The translations under genes and the position numbers were made by a program. Positions 10,401-20,451 of a stretch of DNA of 64,000 nucleotides are shown one piece after another (the first letter of the stretch is position 1; every line of letters starts with the position of its first letter). The notes under the pieces are model-generated. The model was not told the origin of the DNA, did no database searches, and worked only from the letters and a program-made list of their open reading frames with translations. This stretch comes from Sambucus nigra (taxonomy: Eukaryota; Streptophyta; Magnoliopsida; Dipsacales; Adoxaceae), in contig OX422208.1 of NCBI GenBank assembly GCA_949130495.1, positions 689,827,702 through 689,891,701 on the forward strand, given 5' to 3'.

Positions 10401-10723
10401 TGTTCTATTGCTTTGGCTTTCTCGGGAGCAGTTCGTCGTGCCTTCTGTGCTATCGGTTTGAATGTGGGATTGACGTGCAACTGATGGCAGACCATATTGG
10501 GATCGATTCCTGGCAGCTCGTAGGGTTCCCAAGCGAAAACATCTATGTTGCTCCTGAGTAAGGTTAACAAATCCTTTTGCTCTTCGTTAGTGAGTGAGGT
10601 TCCGATCAGGAAGACTCTGCTGTTTTCGCCTTCCCTGGCAATTACTTCTACCAGGTCTTCTATAACTCGTTCGGAGGGGTGGAGCCTGGTCTCTTCCACT
10701 CCGGGCCTTCCGTATTTTAATTG
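7406..10723 (-). CDS. Tat-1 pol: RT, two RNase H domains, integrase
   Basis: Pol polyprotein, made by reading through the UAG at 10,724-10,726. There is no ATG near its start, and the open frame runs straight on from the UAG. Counting from the GTG at 10,699, the reverse transcriptase covers about 100-330 with Y-I-D-D at 235-238. A Ty3-type RNase H at about 375-480 lacks the usual Asp (S-V-S-S-H). A second, archaeal-like RNase H at about 522-645 has D526, E564, D588 and D638. Integrase follows with an H...H-x..C-x2-C finger (750-791) and D820, D880 and E916. The C-terminal part ends N-L-K-I-F-Y-F. Replication of the element in cytoplasmic particles and integration in the nucleus are the family's known roles. 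The frame is intact for 1,097 codons, far better than any other copy here. Confidence 0.95.
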   Translation of the reverse strand, partial: QLKYGRPGVEETRLHPSERVIEDLVEVIAREGENSRVFLIGTSLTNEEQKDLLTLLRSNIDVFAWEPYELPGIDPNMVCHQLHVNPTFKPIAQKARRTAPEKAKAIEQEVEKLLDAGSIREVQFPKWLSNPVVVPKSNGKWRVCIDFTDLNKASPKDSFPLPKIDQLVDATAAHERMSFLDAYSGYHQIPLYAPDQDKTAFITMVGLYCYKVMPFGLKNAGATYQRLVTKMFKQQMGNTMEVYIDDMLVKSKEKENHLSDLASTFEILRKYRMKLNASKCSFGVQSGKFLGYLVSMRGIEANPDQIEAIKRVQPPRTIRDVQKLTGMLAALNRFISKSSERCKPFFQLLKGSKTIEWTPDCSQALGELKSYLSSPPLLVIPHQTDPLYLYLSVSSHTISSALMCEVARIQHPVYYASKTLLDAEQRYLPLEKLAFALVMSSRKLKHYFEAHTIVVLTSHPLKAVLRKADLSGRLSKWSVELGRFDIQFQPRTAIKGQILADFIAEFTGKEPLDQPNPTEQNSQAAGENWKLFVDGASNSKGAGIGIVLITPENAVLEQGIRLGFAASNNEAEYEALIAGLQRAQTLGAKHLQVFGDSQLVSNQISGDYNAKDERMAAYLSVERNLMTNFEEINIQQFPRGQNSHADALAALSSAVDSNLKRVIPIDFLSYPSIHPNCELTRAKQILQLEPAPSWMDPLRGYLKDGTLPDDKRTAHQIRVKAARFHLSTGGVLYKRSFSGPYLRCVHPSEVETVLHELHEGICGSHIGGRSLAFRAMKEGYWWPYMQRDSAVYVRRCLKCQLHAPMVHQPASELKSLTSPWPFAQWGMDIVGPLPTAAGNRRYLLVATDYFTKWIEAEPLANIRDADMMKFIWKNIITRFGIPRTIITDNGTQFESGPFQDFCDQHGIRHHFSSVAYPQSNGQAEASNKTVIAGLKKRLERAKGAWTTELPHVLWAYRTTPRRATGQTPLSLAYGMEAVIPLEAGLPTMRSDLVEQNQNDQALLAELDLADERRELALVKLANYQQQLAKHYSKKVNPRKFEIGDYVLRKVLGNTVKPSDGKLGPNWEGPYEIIRDDLQGAYHLKTMEGREIPRAWNAANLKIFYF

Positions 10724-10732
10724 CTATTTGGA
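10715..10732 (-). promoter_or_regulatory. stop-codon readthrough signal between gag-protease and pol
   Basis: The minus strand reads AAA-TAG-CAA-TTA, with pol in the same frame after the stop. UAG followed by CAR-YYA is the tobacco mosaic virus type readthrough context. Tat-2 keeps TAG-CAA-CTA at the same place. The codon is thus probably a programmed recoding site, not damage. Confidence 0.8.
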
Positions 10733-12961
10733 GGGGATTGCACCTTCCTCCATTCTCTCGCTGGTTCGAACGTCTTTTTTTTCTGGCTTCGGTCGGATGG
10801 CCGCTATAAAGCACTTTCTCGCCATCGCTTGGTCGCCATGTATCTCCATCACTCCCCGCTCGGTGATATATTTAAGTTTCTGGTGGTAGGTCGAGGAGAC
10901 TGCCTTCATTGCATGAAGCCATCCCCTGCCGAGGATGGCTTGATACGGTGAGTCGATGTCGACCACCAAGAATTCGATCATTTTCGAAACACTTCCAGCG
11001 AGCACTGGTAGTACTATCTTGCCCAAAGGCATGGTCATTTTTCCAGCGAAGCCCACCAGAGGGACAGTGGTTCCCTTCAGGTCGGCGATGTCCAGCTTCA
11101 ACTTTCTGAACAGGTCGATGTACATTACTTCGGATGAGCTTCCTTGATCGACGAGCAGCCTGTCGATATCAAAGTTGGCTATCCTGAGTGTAATGACTAA
11201 GGCATCGTGATGTGGGGTCCTTACTCCTACAAGATCTTCATCCGTGAAGACGATGTGCTTGTTGTAGTTGATGTCCTCTGCTCGGCGGCGTTTTCCTGCC
11301 TGTGATTTCGCTGGATCAATTTGAAAAGCTTGCATTACTGCTGTCAGCTTCTTTACCTCCATCCGAGATGAGTTGCCCTGGATTTGCTTAACATCGGATA
11401 CTCCATGGATTACTGCGAATTCGTGTCCGGTGTCGTCTTTTAATACGTTGTCGGGTTTTGCCTCCTTGTGGACAGTCACTCTCTCTACCTTCCTTTCCAC
11501 AAAGTCATTCAAATGTCCGGATTGGGCCAACTCCTTGAGGTGGGACTTAAGAGCCTTGCAGTGCTCGGTCTTATGTCCTCCCTCTTTGTGGAAGGTGCAT
11601 CTCAGCGCGTTATTTCTTTTCGATGGGTCTCCTCCCATTTTCCGGGGCCATTTGACGAACGACTCATCCTTGATCTTAGCGAGAATTTTGTAAATTGGTT
11701 CTTTGAAGACGGTGTTGACTGCCTGGAATGACTTTGCAATGTCAGGACTTCCTCCATTCTTGGGGCCATTCTTGCTCCCATTATTCCCTCCTTTTTTCTG
11801 GTTATCAACTTTCTCACTTCCCTTCGTGGCGAGCTTGGCTCGACCGTTTTCACCTACGTTAAGGCGGGTGACATCTTCCACCTTTGCGTATTTCTCAATC
11901 CGGGCCATCAGGTCATCAATGGTGGTTGCTTCCTTCTTTGTCAAGGACTGGTAGAGGAGGGAAGAGCTGGGTAGCCCAATTTTGAATGAAGCCACTGCCA
12001 CCTCTTATGCGCAGTCCTCGACTTCGTTGAATAATTCCCAGTACCTTTTCGCGTAGTCTCGGAGTGTTTCCTGAGGAGTTTTCTTCATCGTCAATAGAGC
12101 ATCCATCCTTTTGGGATGGGAGCTGCTGGTGATGAACCTGGCCGTAAAGAGCTCGGCCAGGGATTTGAAATTTCTGATGGATCGGTGAGGGAGTTTCTCG
12201 AACCATTTCTGGGCCACGTCATGAAGGCTCGAGGGGAAAATACGGCACATCAACGCATCTCGGTGATTCCAGAGGGTCATAGCCTGCCGGTACTGCCTGA
12301 CATGATCAATGGGATCAGTCTTCCCGTCATAAATCTTGAACCTTGGAATAGCAAACTTTTTGGGAGCTTCTTCTTCTTCAATTTCCCTTGTGAAGGGCGA
12401 TTTCATCTGGGTCTTGAGGGCTCTCCTGGCGAGTTCTCTGGTCGACCTGGTGCCGCGGTGAGCTGGATGTTGGTCCATTTCTCTGCGGACTAGGTTCCGT
12501 ATGTTGTCGTCGCTGCGAGCAGGGCTATGATAGCGGCGAGCTTTTCTCAGCTGCTCGCGGAGGTCGTCATCTGAGTCGCCACCTTCGAACCCTTGATGTT
12601 GCCGCCTAGGGCTCCTTCCTCGGCTGCGAGATTTGCTCGCCTGAGGGCTAGGAGTGCGATAGGGGCGCCTCCTGGTATCAGGACGTAGTTCTTTTTCCAG
12701 TTTTTCCAGTCTTCTTTTCAGGCGAGCATTCTCAGCCTCATACTTACGAGAAGACTCCCTCTGCTCGTGGAGCCTTGCTTCGTACGCATCGATCAATCTG
12801 GATATCTGAGTGGACCTTGCTGGTCCTTGACTTTCTTCTGAGGCTGGCCTTTCTAAGCGAGCCCCTTGATCGGAACGTCGGACTTCAGACCTAATCCTGC
12901 GAGGAGCGGGTGGCTCCTGAATGTCTCCTGCTTGAGGAGCATTGCTGCTGTGACCAGACAT
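10724..12961 (-). CDS. Tat-1 gag-protease, interrupted by one TAA
   Basis: Gag and protease in one frame. I chose the ATG at 12,961 because the matching ATG in Tat-2 (45,845) sits just after the primer site. The N-terminus is basic and RS-rich (about residues 95-145). A retrotransposon-gag domain follows at about 220-318. After an in-frame TAA (12,005-12,007) the frame continues with the end of the gag domain, a C-x2-H-x4-H-x4-C knuckle, and a protease with V-D-Q-G-S-S and I-L-G-R-G-W-L. It ends at the UAG readthrough codon. Tat-2 has GAG at the TAA site, so TAA is probably a nonsense mutation. It would cut off the C-terminal gag, knuckle, protease and pol. A second leaky stop cannot be excluded. 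Confidence 0.85.
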
Positions 12962-13010
12962 CTTAGATTTTTTCTTGGTGTGGGCTCTTCTTAAGGAAAG
13001 ATAAACGCTT

Positions 13011-13026
13011 CCCACAGACGGCGCCA
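13011..13026 (-). other. Tat-1 primer binding site (tRNA-Asp-like)
   Basis: The minus strand reads TGGCGCCGTCTGTGGG two bases inside the 5' LTR. TGGCGCCGT matches the complement of the plant tRNA-Asp 3' end, as in Athila/Tat elements; later bases diverge. Confidence 0.85.
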
Positions 13027-13028
13027 AT

Positions 13029-13447
13029 TGTGGAGGCAATTATTATGCAACACAAATAAAATATGAAAGAGGTAACAACCAAGAAAAAACAGATGAAAGA
13101 CCAATCACAACAACGGGGATACGTGGTTCAGCAAAGAAGTGCCTACGTCCACGGTGGTTCAGTCAGTGTTATTCCTCTATATTCTGAAGAGTAAGTACAG
13201 AGAATACAACTTGTCCTTTTCCCCGGACTTGGGGTTTAATTTATACATGTATGTCTTAGAGTAGTGGGGGTGATAGGGTCCTCTTTATTAGCCATCTCCC
13301 TTTCATGGGATCATGTACCCCCACAACTCCTCTTCATGGCATCGTGGAGTAAATGGACGAATACCAGAAGTGATGGGCCTGGGTTTTGGGCCGCTGAGGA
13401 TGGGCTACTCGTCCAGGCCTTATGGTGATAAAATCGGTGCACCCACA
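13029..13447 (-). repeat. Tat-1 5' LTR
   Basis: 419 bp, the partner of 2,936-3,354. It contains the likely promoter: a TATAAATTAAAC box on the minus strand at 13,245-13,234. Confidence 0.96.
13234..13245 (-). promoter_or_regulatory. TATA box of Tat-1
   Basis: TATAAATTAAAC on the minus strand, in the middle of the LTR and upstream of gag. Tat-2 has a weaker form (TATATGTTAAAC). It probably sets the U3/R start for the gag-pol transcript. Confidence 0.6.
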
Positions 13448-13452
13448 ATAAG
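13448..13452. repeat. target site duplication of Tat-1 (right)
   Basis: ATAAG, identical to 2,931-2,935. Confidence 0.93.
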
Positions 13453-15708
13453 TATTCCAAGTTAGTGAAGGATGGGATATCAGATCTAAAACCAACGTTT
13501 CAGGTGTATCATGGGGTTTTGGGGAAGGGGTTTCAAGCCCTTGAGCTTTGGGACCCATTTTCTGCCCCAGATCGGGGCAGTTCAGCCATTGCCAATAATC
13601 CAACAGAGCCCCCTTTCAAGCATATTCTTGCTGTCTATTATTAAACTAGCCCAAAAAGAGATGGTGTAGCCCCTTTTTGGCCTCCAAGAAACTCCCATTA
13701 GGAATGTAAATAGACTTTATCATTATGGCCCACAAGGAATTCACATTCTTGATTAACCTTCATGCTTGTTTGGAAATGAGGGCATAATTGAAACTTTTAA
13801 AGTTTCAAAAGCCAACCCCCCCTCATTTCTTAGTTGACATAGGTATTCCCACTTTTTTCTGTTAATTCTGTTTCTCTTTTCTGATCCCCCACAAAAATCT
13901 TTTGACTAAAACATGTAGTTTATTGCAAAAGTTTATAGGAAGTAGAATGCAAGACATAATGTAGCTGGGGATAGCTTGGATCATAGATTTGATGATGATT
14001 TCTCTACCGCCAGGAGAGAGTAGTGATTTTTTCCAACCCTAAAGTTTAGTGTGCACCTTCTAAAAAACGTAAGAAAAAGTTTCTCTTTGATTTTCCCTAT
14101 GAAGAGGGGAAGCCAATATATTTAGATTTAGGATTTATAGGCTTAGCTTTCAAAACATCTTCAATCAATAGAATAGTATCAACATTACTGTTGGTAGAGA
14201 AGAAGGTACCCAATTTGCTTAAGTTGACGAGTTCGCTAAAAACGACCCCATAGTTCTTAAGTATTTCCATCACCTTTAAGAACTCCTCTCTATTTGCTTT
14301 GATAAAAAGAATTAAGTCGTCGAGAAAGAAAAGGTGGGGGGGGGGCATCTCTTCTTAATACGAATGCCAGAAATCTCCTTGTTTTCCACTGCTTTTTTAA
14401 TTATATTAGACAACTCATCTTAAACAAATACAATAAGGTAAGGCGAGAGAGGTTCACCTTGATGAAAACCTCTAATAGGATTGATAGAGCACGTTTTTCC
14501 CTATCGATCAGGACAAAGAAAATAATGGTGGAAATACACTGAGAGATCAAATGGATCCATTTTCCACAAAACCCCATTTTCCTCATAACTTCAGGAAAAA
14601 AATTCATTCAATCCTATCGTAAGCCTTGTTAAGATCCAATTTTATGGCCATAACTTCAATCCTCCCTTCCTTTTTAATTTTCAAATGATGAAACATTTCA
14701 TGAGAAAAAAATGATATGTTTTGGATTAATATTTTGGGCATGGAAGCTGCTTGGTTCGGGAAAATGAGGTGGTTAAGGAGAGGTTTAAGTTTATTAGTGA
14801 AGGTTTGAGCAATGATTTTATACTTGAAGTTAGAAAGTCTTATAGGGCGATAGTGGTTTAGGGTTTCAGGGAAAGGGATCTTAGGGATTAAGACAAGGTT
14901 GGTGTTATTTAATTCTTTCAGGATAAAACTTCCATTAAAGAAAACTTTCAATATTTTACAAATATCCTCCCCCACTATGTCCCAATTATTTTTGAAAGAA
15001 AAATCCAGGAATTCCATTTGGGCTAGGGGATTTTATATAAATAGTTGCTTAACAGCTTTCCAAATCTTATCATTCGTCATAGGTTTACATAGCTACTCAT
15101 TCATGGCATCCGAAACTACCCGATCGACCACCAAAGCCTCCTTACTAAAATTCATCCTGCCTTAGATTTTATAAATAGAGGAGAACTGGTCATTGATAGA
15201 AGACTTTATCTCGCTTTCCTCCGATAGACATCTTCCATCTGTAGTCAATAACTTCACCACAATATTTCAGTGTTGTCTTTTGGATATCGGTTGAGTGAAA
15301 GAATTTTGTATTTTGATCACCATTTCGAAACAAACTAACCCTAGAACGTTCGTGCCAATATATTTCTTCCTTCATCAAAGCATCATCCATGTCAGAGAGG
15401 ATATTTTTCCCCCACTTTCTATTCTCTTTTGTGTCGGGAGTTGATTGGACATCCAAAAGCTTTGCATTGGGGGATTTGATTATATCCTCGTTATTTCCAA
15501 AATGAAGCTTTCTCCACTCCTTCAACTTTTTTGAGACCACCTTTAATTTTTTTTATGAGAATGAACATATTGGAGCCTCAAATATTAGTTGCCTTACCGT
15601 GTTTTATAACATCATCATAGTGGGGAACCGCAACCCACATGGTTTCAAATTTGAAGCTTTTTCTAGCTTTCTTAATGATAGGAGTGAGGTGGAAGATTAT
15701 TGGGCAGT
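13453..15708 (-). pseudogene. LINE middle part: end of endonuclease and reverse transcriptase
   Basis: Minus-strand continuation of the LINE. From right to left there is N-C-P-I-I-F-H-L, the end of the endonuclease (15,710-15,690). A Lys-rich linker with F-K-F-E-T-M-W and F-R-N-G-D-Q-N-T-K-F-F-H follows (15,660-15,190). Reverse transcriptase covers about 15,100-14,090, with L-I-P-K, D-L-N-K-A-Y-D-R and F-L-D-D-L-I-L-F. The usual F-A-D-D appears as F-L-D-D. Then come K-Y-I-G-F-P and L-L-x-W-R-type pieces down to 13,453. The frame is broken many times. Its ends match the left piece across Tat-1 and the right piece across the copia element, so this is one LINE cut by two insertions. Confidence 0.8.
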
Positions 15709-16036
15709 TGTTTATTGGAGTTTTAAATGAGAACTATAGTATTGTGTTAGAAGAAGAAGTGAAGAAGAAAGCAAGAGAGGTATTGTGTAGAAGATAATCT
15801 TTACATTTCAATGACAGCAAAGTTTTGGACAGATGAATACATATAAGAAAATAGGGGAGATGCATTTATTGTTATGATGATTTTACTCCCCTATCATATA
15901 CAATAGATAGGCTAGACTTTAGGACCACTAAGGCACTTATTAAGGGCACATTAATTATCCCCACAATACCCACATTAATTTCCCTACAAAAGTAGGTACA
16001 ACAACCAAAGATAACAGTTATGAATTAATTTTAACA
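15709..16036 (-). repeat. copia 3' LTR
   Basis: Starts TGTTTATTGGAG and ends TTTTAACA on the plus strand. Pairs with 20,129-20,451. The first bases differ by a short insertion, so the start is uncertain by a few bases. Confidence 0.85.
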
Positions 16037-16048
16037 CTTCCCCTTAAT
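16037..16048 (-). other. copia polypurine tract
   Basis: The minus strand reads TTAAGGGGAAG next to the 3' LTR. Confidence 0.75.
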
Positions 16049-19000
16049 GCATTTGTTGAACACCTATCATTTCTCTAAGAAATTGAACCTTGTCCTTGGG
16101 TAGAGCTTTGATGAAGATATCCATAACTTGCTCTTCGGTCTTGATATATTTGAGTTGAATCTCTTCATCCTCCACGGCCTCTCTAATGAAATGTTGCTTG
16201 ATTGCAATGTTCTTGGTGCGACTATGGTAGATGGGATTCTTTGTCATGGCAATTGCGGATTGGCTATCACAAAGTATTGGAGTAGCATCTCCTTTCTTTT
16301 CATAAACATCGTTCAAAATTCTTCTTAGCTACATCGCTGGCGAAGTTTCCAATGATTACGACACATATTCGGCCTCGGCGGATGATTGCACTACCGTTTG
16401 TTGCTTCTTTGATGCCCATGAAACTGCTCCGGAGCCAAGAGAAAATACATACCCGGAAGTACTTCTCATGTCATCAATAGAACCAACCCAATCACTATCA
16501 TAAAACCCAAGTAACTTTATCTCAACATTCTTCTTATACATGACGCCAAAATCAGAAGTTCCTTGGATTTACCTTAACACCATTTTTGCATCCCCAAATG
16601 AGTTTGACTCGTCTTGTGAATGTATCAAGATAATAAACCAGTAGCATACATGATATCCGGCCTCGTAGCCGTCAAGTACAAAAAAATTCCAATCAAACTC
16701 CTATAAATAGATGCATCAACCTCTTTGCTTCCAACTTCTTTCAATAATTTTTCATTCACCTCCAAAGGCGTAGCCACCTATTTGTAATTCATCATTTTGA
16801 ATTTTTTAAGAAGAGTTTTAGCATAATTCTTTTGGCAAATAAAAATACCATCTTCTTGTTGATAAATTTCAATTTCCAAGAAGTAATTTAGAAGACCCAA
16901 ATCACTCATTTTTTTTTTCATCATGTCACTTTTGAAATCTTCAATCATTTTTCATCACTACCGATAAACACCAAGTCATCAACGTAAAGAGAGACATTAA
17001 GAATACCTGATGCCCCACTTCTTTTGATGTACAAGGTTGCCTCGGTTTTACTTCTTTAAAAGCCTCTTTCATTAAAGTACGCATCATTCTCATTATACCA
17101 TGCTCGGGGAGCTTGCTTCAAGCCATACAAAGCCTTTTTCAGCTTGTATACCTTCTCCCTTACCTTTCATCACGAATCCTTGAGGTTGGTCAACATACAT
17201 CGCTTCATTTAACACATTATTCAAGAATACAGATTTTACACCAAGCTAAAATAAAAACCAACCTTTTTGAGTGGCCATGGCAACAAGTGCTCTAATTGTG
17301 TCAAGCCTTGCCATGGGTTCAAATGTCTCTTGAAAATCAATTCTAGGTTGTTGAGAATACCCCTTTGCTACAAGTCTTGCTTTTTTCTTTTGGATTGAGT
17401 CATCTGGATTAACCTTGCTTTTGTAAATCCATTTCACACCAATGACCTCTTTATTTTTTGACCTCTCCACCAATTTCCAAGTCTTGTTCTTCTCAATAAC
17501 CCAAATTTCTTCTTCCCTTGGAAGCTGCTAGACTTTTTCATTTTTAGCATCTTCAAAGGTCTCATGTTCAGCTACACAAAAATTACAACTAGCATACACA
17601 TCATTTAAACTTCTTATTCTTCTTGGAGTTGAGGTTGGGGATGAGTAGTTTGAGCTTGATGGAGAACTTGAGGATGATTATGGACTTGCATTTTCACCTT
17701 CATTTGGAGACATTTAAGGAGCTTCTACATCTTCCTCTTCATCTTCTCCAACGCTTTGCGATTCTTCATTAAGGGTGATAACTTGATTTTGAGATTTTTT
17801 TCCTTTCCAATCCCAAAAGGCTTTCTCATCAAAAATCACATCTCTATAAATAATCACTTTGTTACTCTTCAAGCTAAAGAGTCTATAACCCTTTGGTTTT
17901 GAGAATTACCCCACAAAGATACATTTTAACTACTTTCATCAAGCTTGTGTCTCACTTCTTTAGGGACATGAGCAAAGTAAATACAACCAAACACCCTCAA
18001 GTGGTTCACAAATGGTTTTCTTCCACTCCATGCCTCAAATGGAGTTTGGTTTTCTAAGGCCTTTGTAGGTCATCTATTCCTCAAATAAATCGCCGTATAT
18101 ACCGCTTCGGCCCAAACATGGATTTTGCCATTTCCTCAATGATTCTATTCTTCCTTTTCGCCACTCCATTTTGTTATGGAGTATACCCAACCGTCAGTTG
18201 TCTTTCCATGCCAATATGTTGAAAAAATTTATCAAACTCCTTAGAGTTGTATTCTCCACCTCTATCACTTCTCAAAATTTTCAAATAGTGACCATATTGT
18301 TTTTCAACTAGTTTGTGAAATTTTCTAAAAATGGCATAAACATCTGATTTTTTCCGCATAAAATACACCCAAGTCATTCTTGTAAAATCATCAATAAAGG
18401 TAATGAAGTATTTGTTATCGACATGAGAAGTGTTCTTCATTGGTCCACACACATCGGTATGAACAAACTCCAATGGTGATTTAGCTCTCCATGCTTTCTC
18501 CTTTGGAAAAGGCTCTCGGTGGTGCTTTTCAAGAGCGCATCCTTCGCAAACTCCATTTACTTTTTGGATGCTTGGAAGCCCGTAAACCATTCTCTTTTGA
18601 TGCAAATTCTTCATGCTTTGAAAATTCAAGTGCCCATATCTTCTATGCCATAGCCATAGGTCGTCAACCACATTCATCTTCAAGGCCACATTCTTTGAGT
18701 ATAGAAAAGTGAGAGGAAAACTTCTATTCTTTTCCATTTTGATTTTTGCAACAGCTTGGCTTCCCCCTGGTCAAAAATTCTGCACGAGTCTTTTTCAAAG
18801 ATAATAGTGTACCCATGTTTCGCAAGTTGCCCAATACTCAAAAAATTCTGTTCTAAATCCGGAACTAGTAACACATCTCGGATATACTTTGTTCCTTTCT
18901 CCGTTTCAGTGGCTATAGTACCCTTGCCCTTTGTTTTGACAAAGGCACCATTACTCATCTTCACTTGAGAATTAAAAGAAGTATCCATAGAGGTGAAAAT

Positions 19001-20037
19001 ATTTTGATCTCTGGTCTTGTGATTACTACACCCACTATCAAGAAACCACAAATCTATTATTTGCTCTGATGCACTTTGATAAGAAAAAAACATATTCCCC
19101 TCACATTCTTATTCTTCGGCGAAGTTAACTTGTTGGTTGTTTTTGAGCCGACAATCTTTTTGAACATGCCCAAATTTCTTGCAATTATGACATTGTGGCT
19201 TTCCCTGGAACCAACAATTTTTATCAATATGGTACTTCTCTTGTAAATACTACACTTTTGTTGATTAAAACTTTCAATAATTTATCTTCTTTCAAAATTA
19301 TTTCTACCTCTTCTTCGAGTGTTTCTTCCTCTTCCTCTTCCATGTCTTCAACCTCTTGATGATTCACCTTTGGCTTGATCAAAAAATGGTTTGGCCCCAA
19401 CATTGAGTTTAGATTGAAAGGCGCTCTCAACAGATTTTTCAGAGTGTCTACTCAACCTTCGTTCATATGTTTTAATGGAACCCATCAATTCTTCAACACT
19501 CAAAGAGGCTACTTCTTTGGTTTCTTCCACAATGGCAATAATGGGGTCATACTTTTTCGGAAAACTAATAAAAAAAATTCAACAATCCTTTGATCAGAAA
19601 GTTGTTCCCTATATATTTTCATTTGATTCAAAATCTCCATTAATCTAGAGAAATAATCTTTCAAAATCTCTTCTTAAGGACTGGATTTTAATAGCCCTTA
19701 CCTTCAAAGTAACTTTGAATTCTTTTTGTAAAATATCCCAAGCCTCATTTACTTTGTTTGCATTGATGATTCTTGGAAATATTGTTTCAACTAACCCCTA
19801 TCGTATTAGGCTTTGAGCTTTTGCATCTTTCTTCTCGTGGTCCTTCAACTTTTACTTTTGAGCTTGCGACAAAGCCGTGATATCCTCCGGTTCATCAAAC
19901 CCATCTTCAATATACTCCCATAAATCAAATTAAAGGAAAATGGTTTTCATTTTCTCATATTAGAAATCATAGTTATCTCCATAAAAGAATGGAATGAAGA
20001 GATGTTGTGTACCCATTTGGTTGCTAGAACTTGACAT
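16044..20037 (-). pseudogene. copia gag-protease-integrase-RT-RNase H, degenerate
   Basis: One decayed polyprotein gene. The gag ATG is at 20,037. A C-x2-C-x4-H-x4-C knuckle (C-H-N-C-K-K-F-G-H) lies near 19,200-19,150. The protease has W-F-L-D-S-G-C at about 19,055. A GAG-pre-integrase finger and integrase (18,737-18,174) show W-H-R-R-Y-G-H, C-x2-C, H-T-D-V-C-G-P and R-S-D-R-G-G-E. Reverse transcriptase runs from 17,473 to about 16,750 with Y-V-D-D near 17,000. RNase H (16,541-16,044) has S-A-E-A-E-Y and ends in A-L-P-K-D-K. The order protease, integrase, RT, RNase H proves Ty1/copia. Many stops and frameshifts break it, including a CAA-to-TAA change after G-Y-T-P at 18,174. Confidence 0.88.
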
Positions 20038-20112
20038 AAAGTTTCTGTCACTTTTCACCGGCTTCGTTTTTCGGCCAGCAAAGAAAACACACCCAACTCT
20101 TGATCTTAAAAA

Positions 20113-20128
20113 GGCTCTGATACCAATT
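20113..20128 (-). other. copia primer binding site (tRNA-iMet)
   Basis: The minus strand reads AATTGGTATCAGAGCC just inside the 5' LTR, the standard initiator methionine tRNA site. Confidence 0.9.
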
Positions 20129-20451
20129 TGTTGGAGTTTAAATGAGAACTATATTTTTGTTTTAGATGAATAAGTGAAAAATAAAGCAAGACATGTATTG
20201 TGGAGAAGATAATCTTTTCATTTCAATGACAACAAAGTTCTGGATAGCTGAATATATATAAGAAAATAGGGGAGATGCATTTATTGTTATGCTGATTTTA
20301 CTCCCCTATAACATACAATAGGTAGACTAGACTTTAGGACCACTAAGGCACACATTAAAGGCACATTAATTATCCCTACAACATCCACATTAATTTCCCT
20401 ACAAAAGTAGATACAACAACCAAAGATAGCAGCTATGCATTAATTTTAACA
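20129..20451 (-). repeat. copia 5' LTR
   Basis: 323 bp, starting TGTTGGAG and ending TTTTAACA on the plus strand. Contains a GAATATATATAAGAAAAT stretch that could hold a TATA element. Confidence 0.88.

Larger units (their letters stand above)
2936..13447 (-). mobile_element. Tat-1: nearly intact Ty3/gypsy Tat element with antisense gene
   Basis: A 10.5-kb LTR retrotransposon read on the minus strand. In order from its 5' end it has an LTR (13,029-13,447), a tRNA-Asp-like primer site, gag-protease, a UAG codon, pol, a convergent non-coding region, an oppositely oriented spliced gene, a polypurine tract and the 3' LTR (2,936-3,354). The LTRs are 419 bp each and differ only at 3,226 (A) versus 13,319 (C). 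An ATAAG duplication flanks it. Dual RNase H, primer type and antisense gene place it in the Tat lineage, near Retand/Grande-like elements. It inserted into a minus-strand LINE. The one coding lesion I see is a TAA inside gag at 12,005-12,007. The near-identical LTRs imply a recent insertion. Confidence 0.95.
15709..20451 (-). mobile_element. decayed Ty1/copia element
   Basis: A 4.7-kb copia element on the minus strand with LTRs of about 325 bp (15,709-16,036 and 20,129-20,451), a tRNA-iMet primer site, a gag-pol pseudogene and a polypurine tract. The LTRs are about 90% alike by eye, so the insertion is older than Tat-1. I could not find a clean target duplication: GTGAG follows the right LTR, but on the left it occurs about 20 bases away from the LTR. 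It interrupts the LINE near the end of its endonuclease. Lineage within copia is not assigned. Confidence 0.88.

Noticed and set aside
15683..15688. GTGAG as target duplication of the copia element
   Set aside because: The left GTGAG is about 20 bases from the LTR and LINE-like sequence lies between, so it is not a clean duplication.
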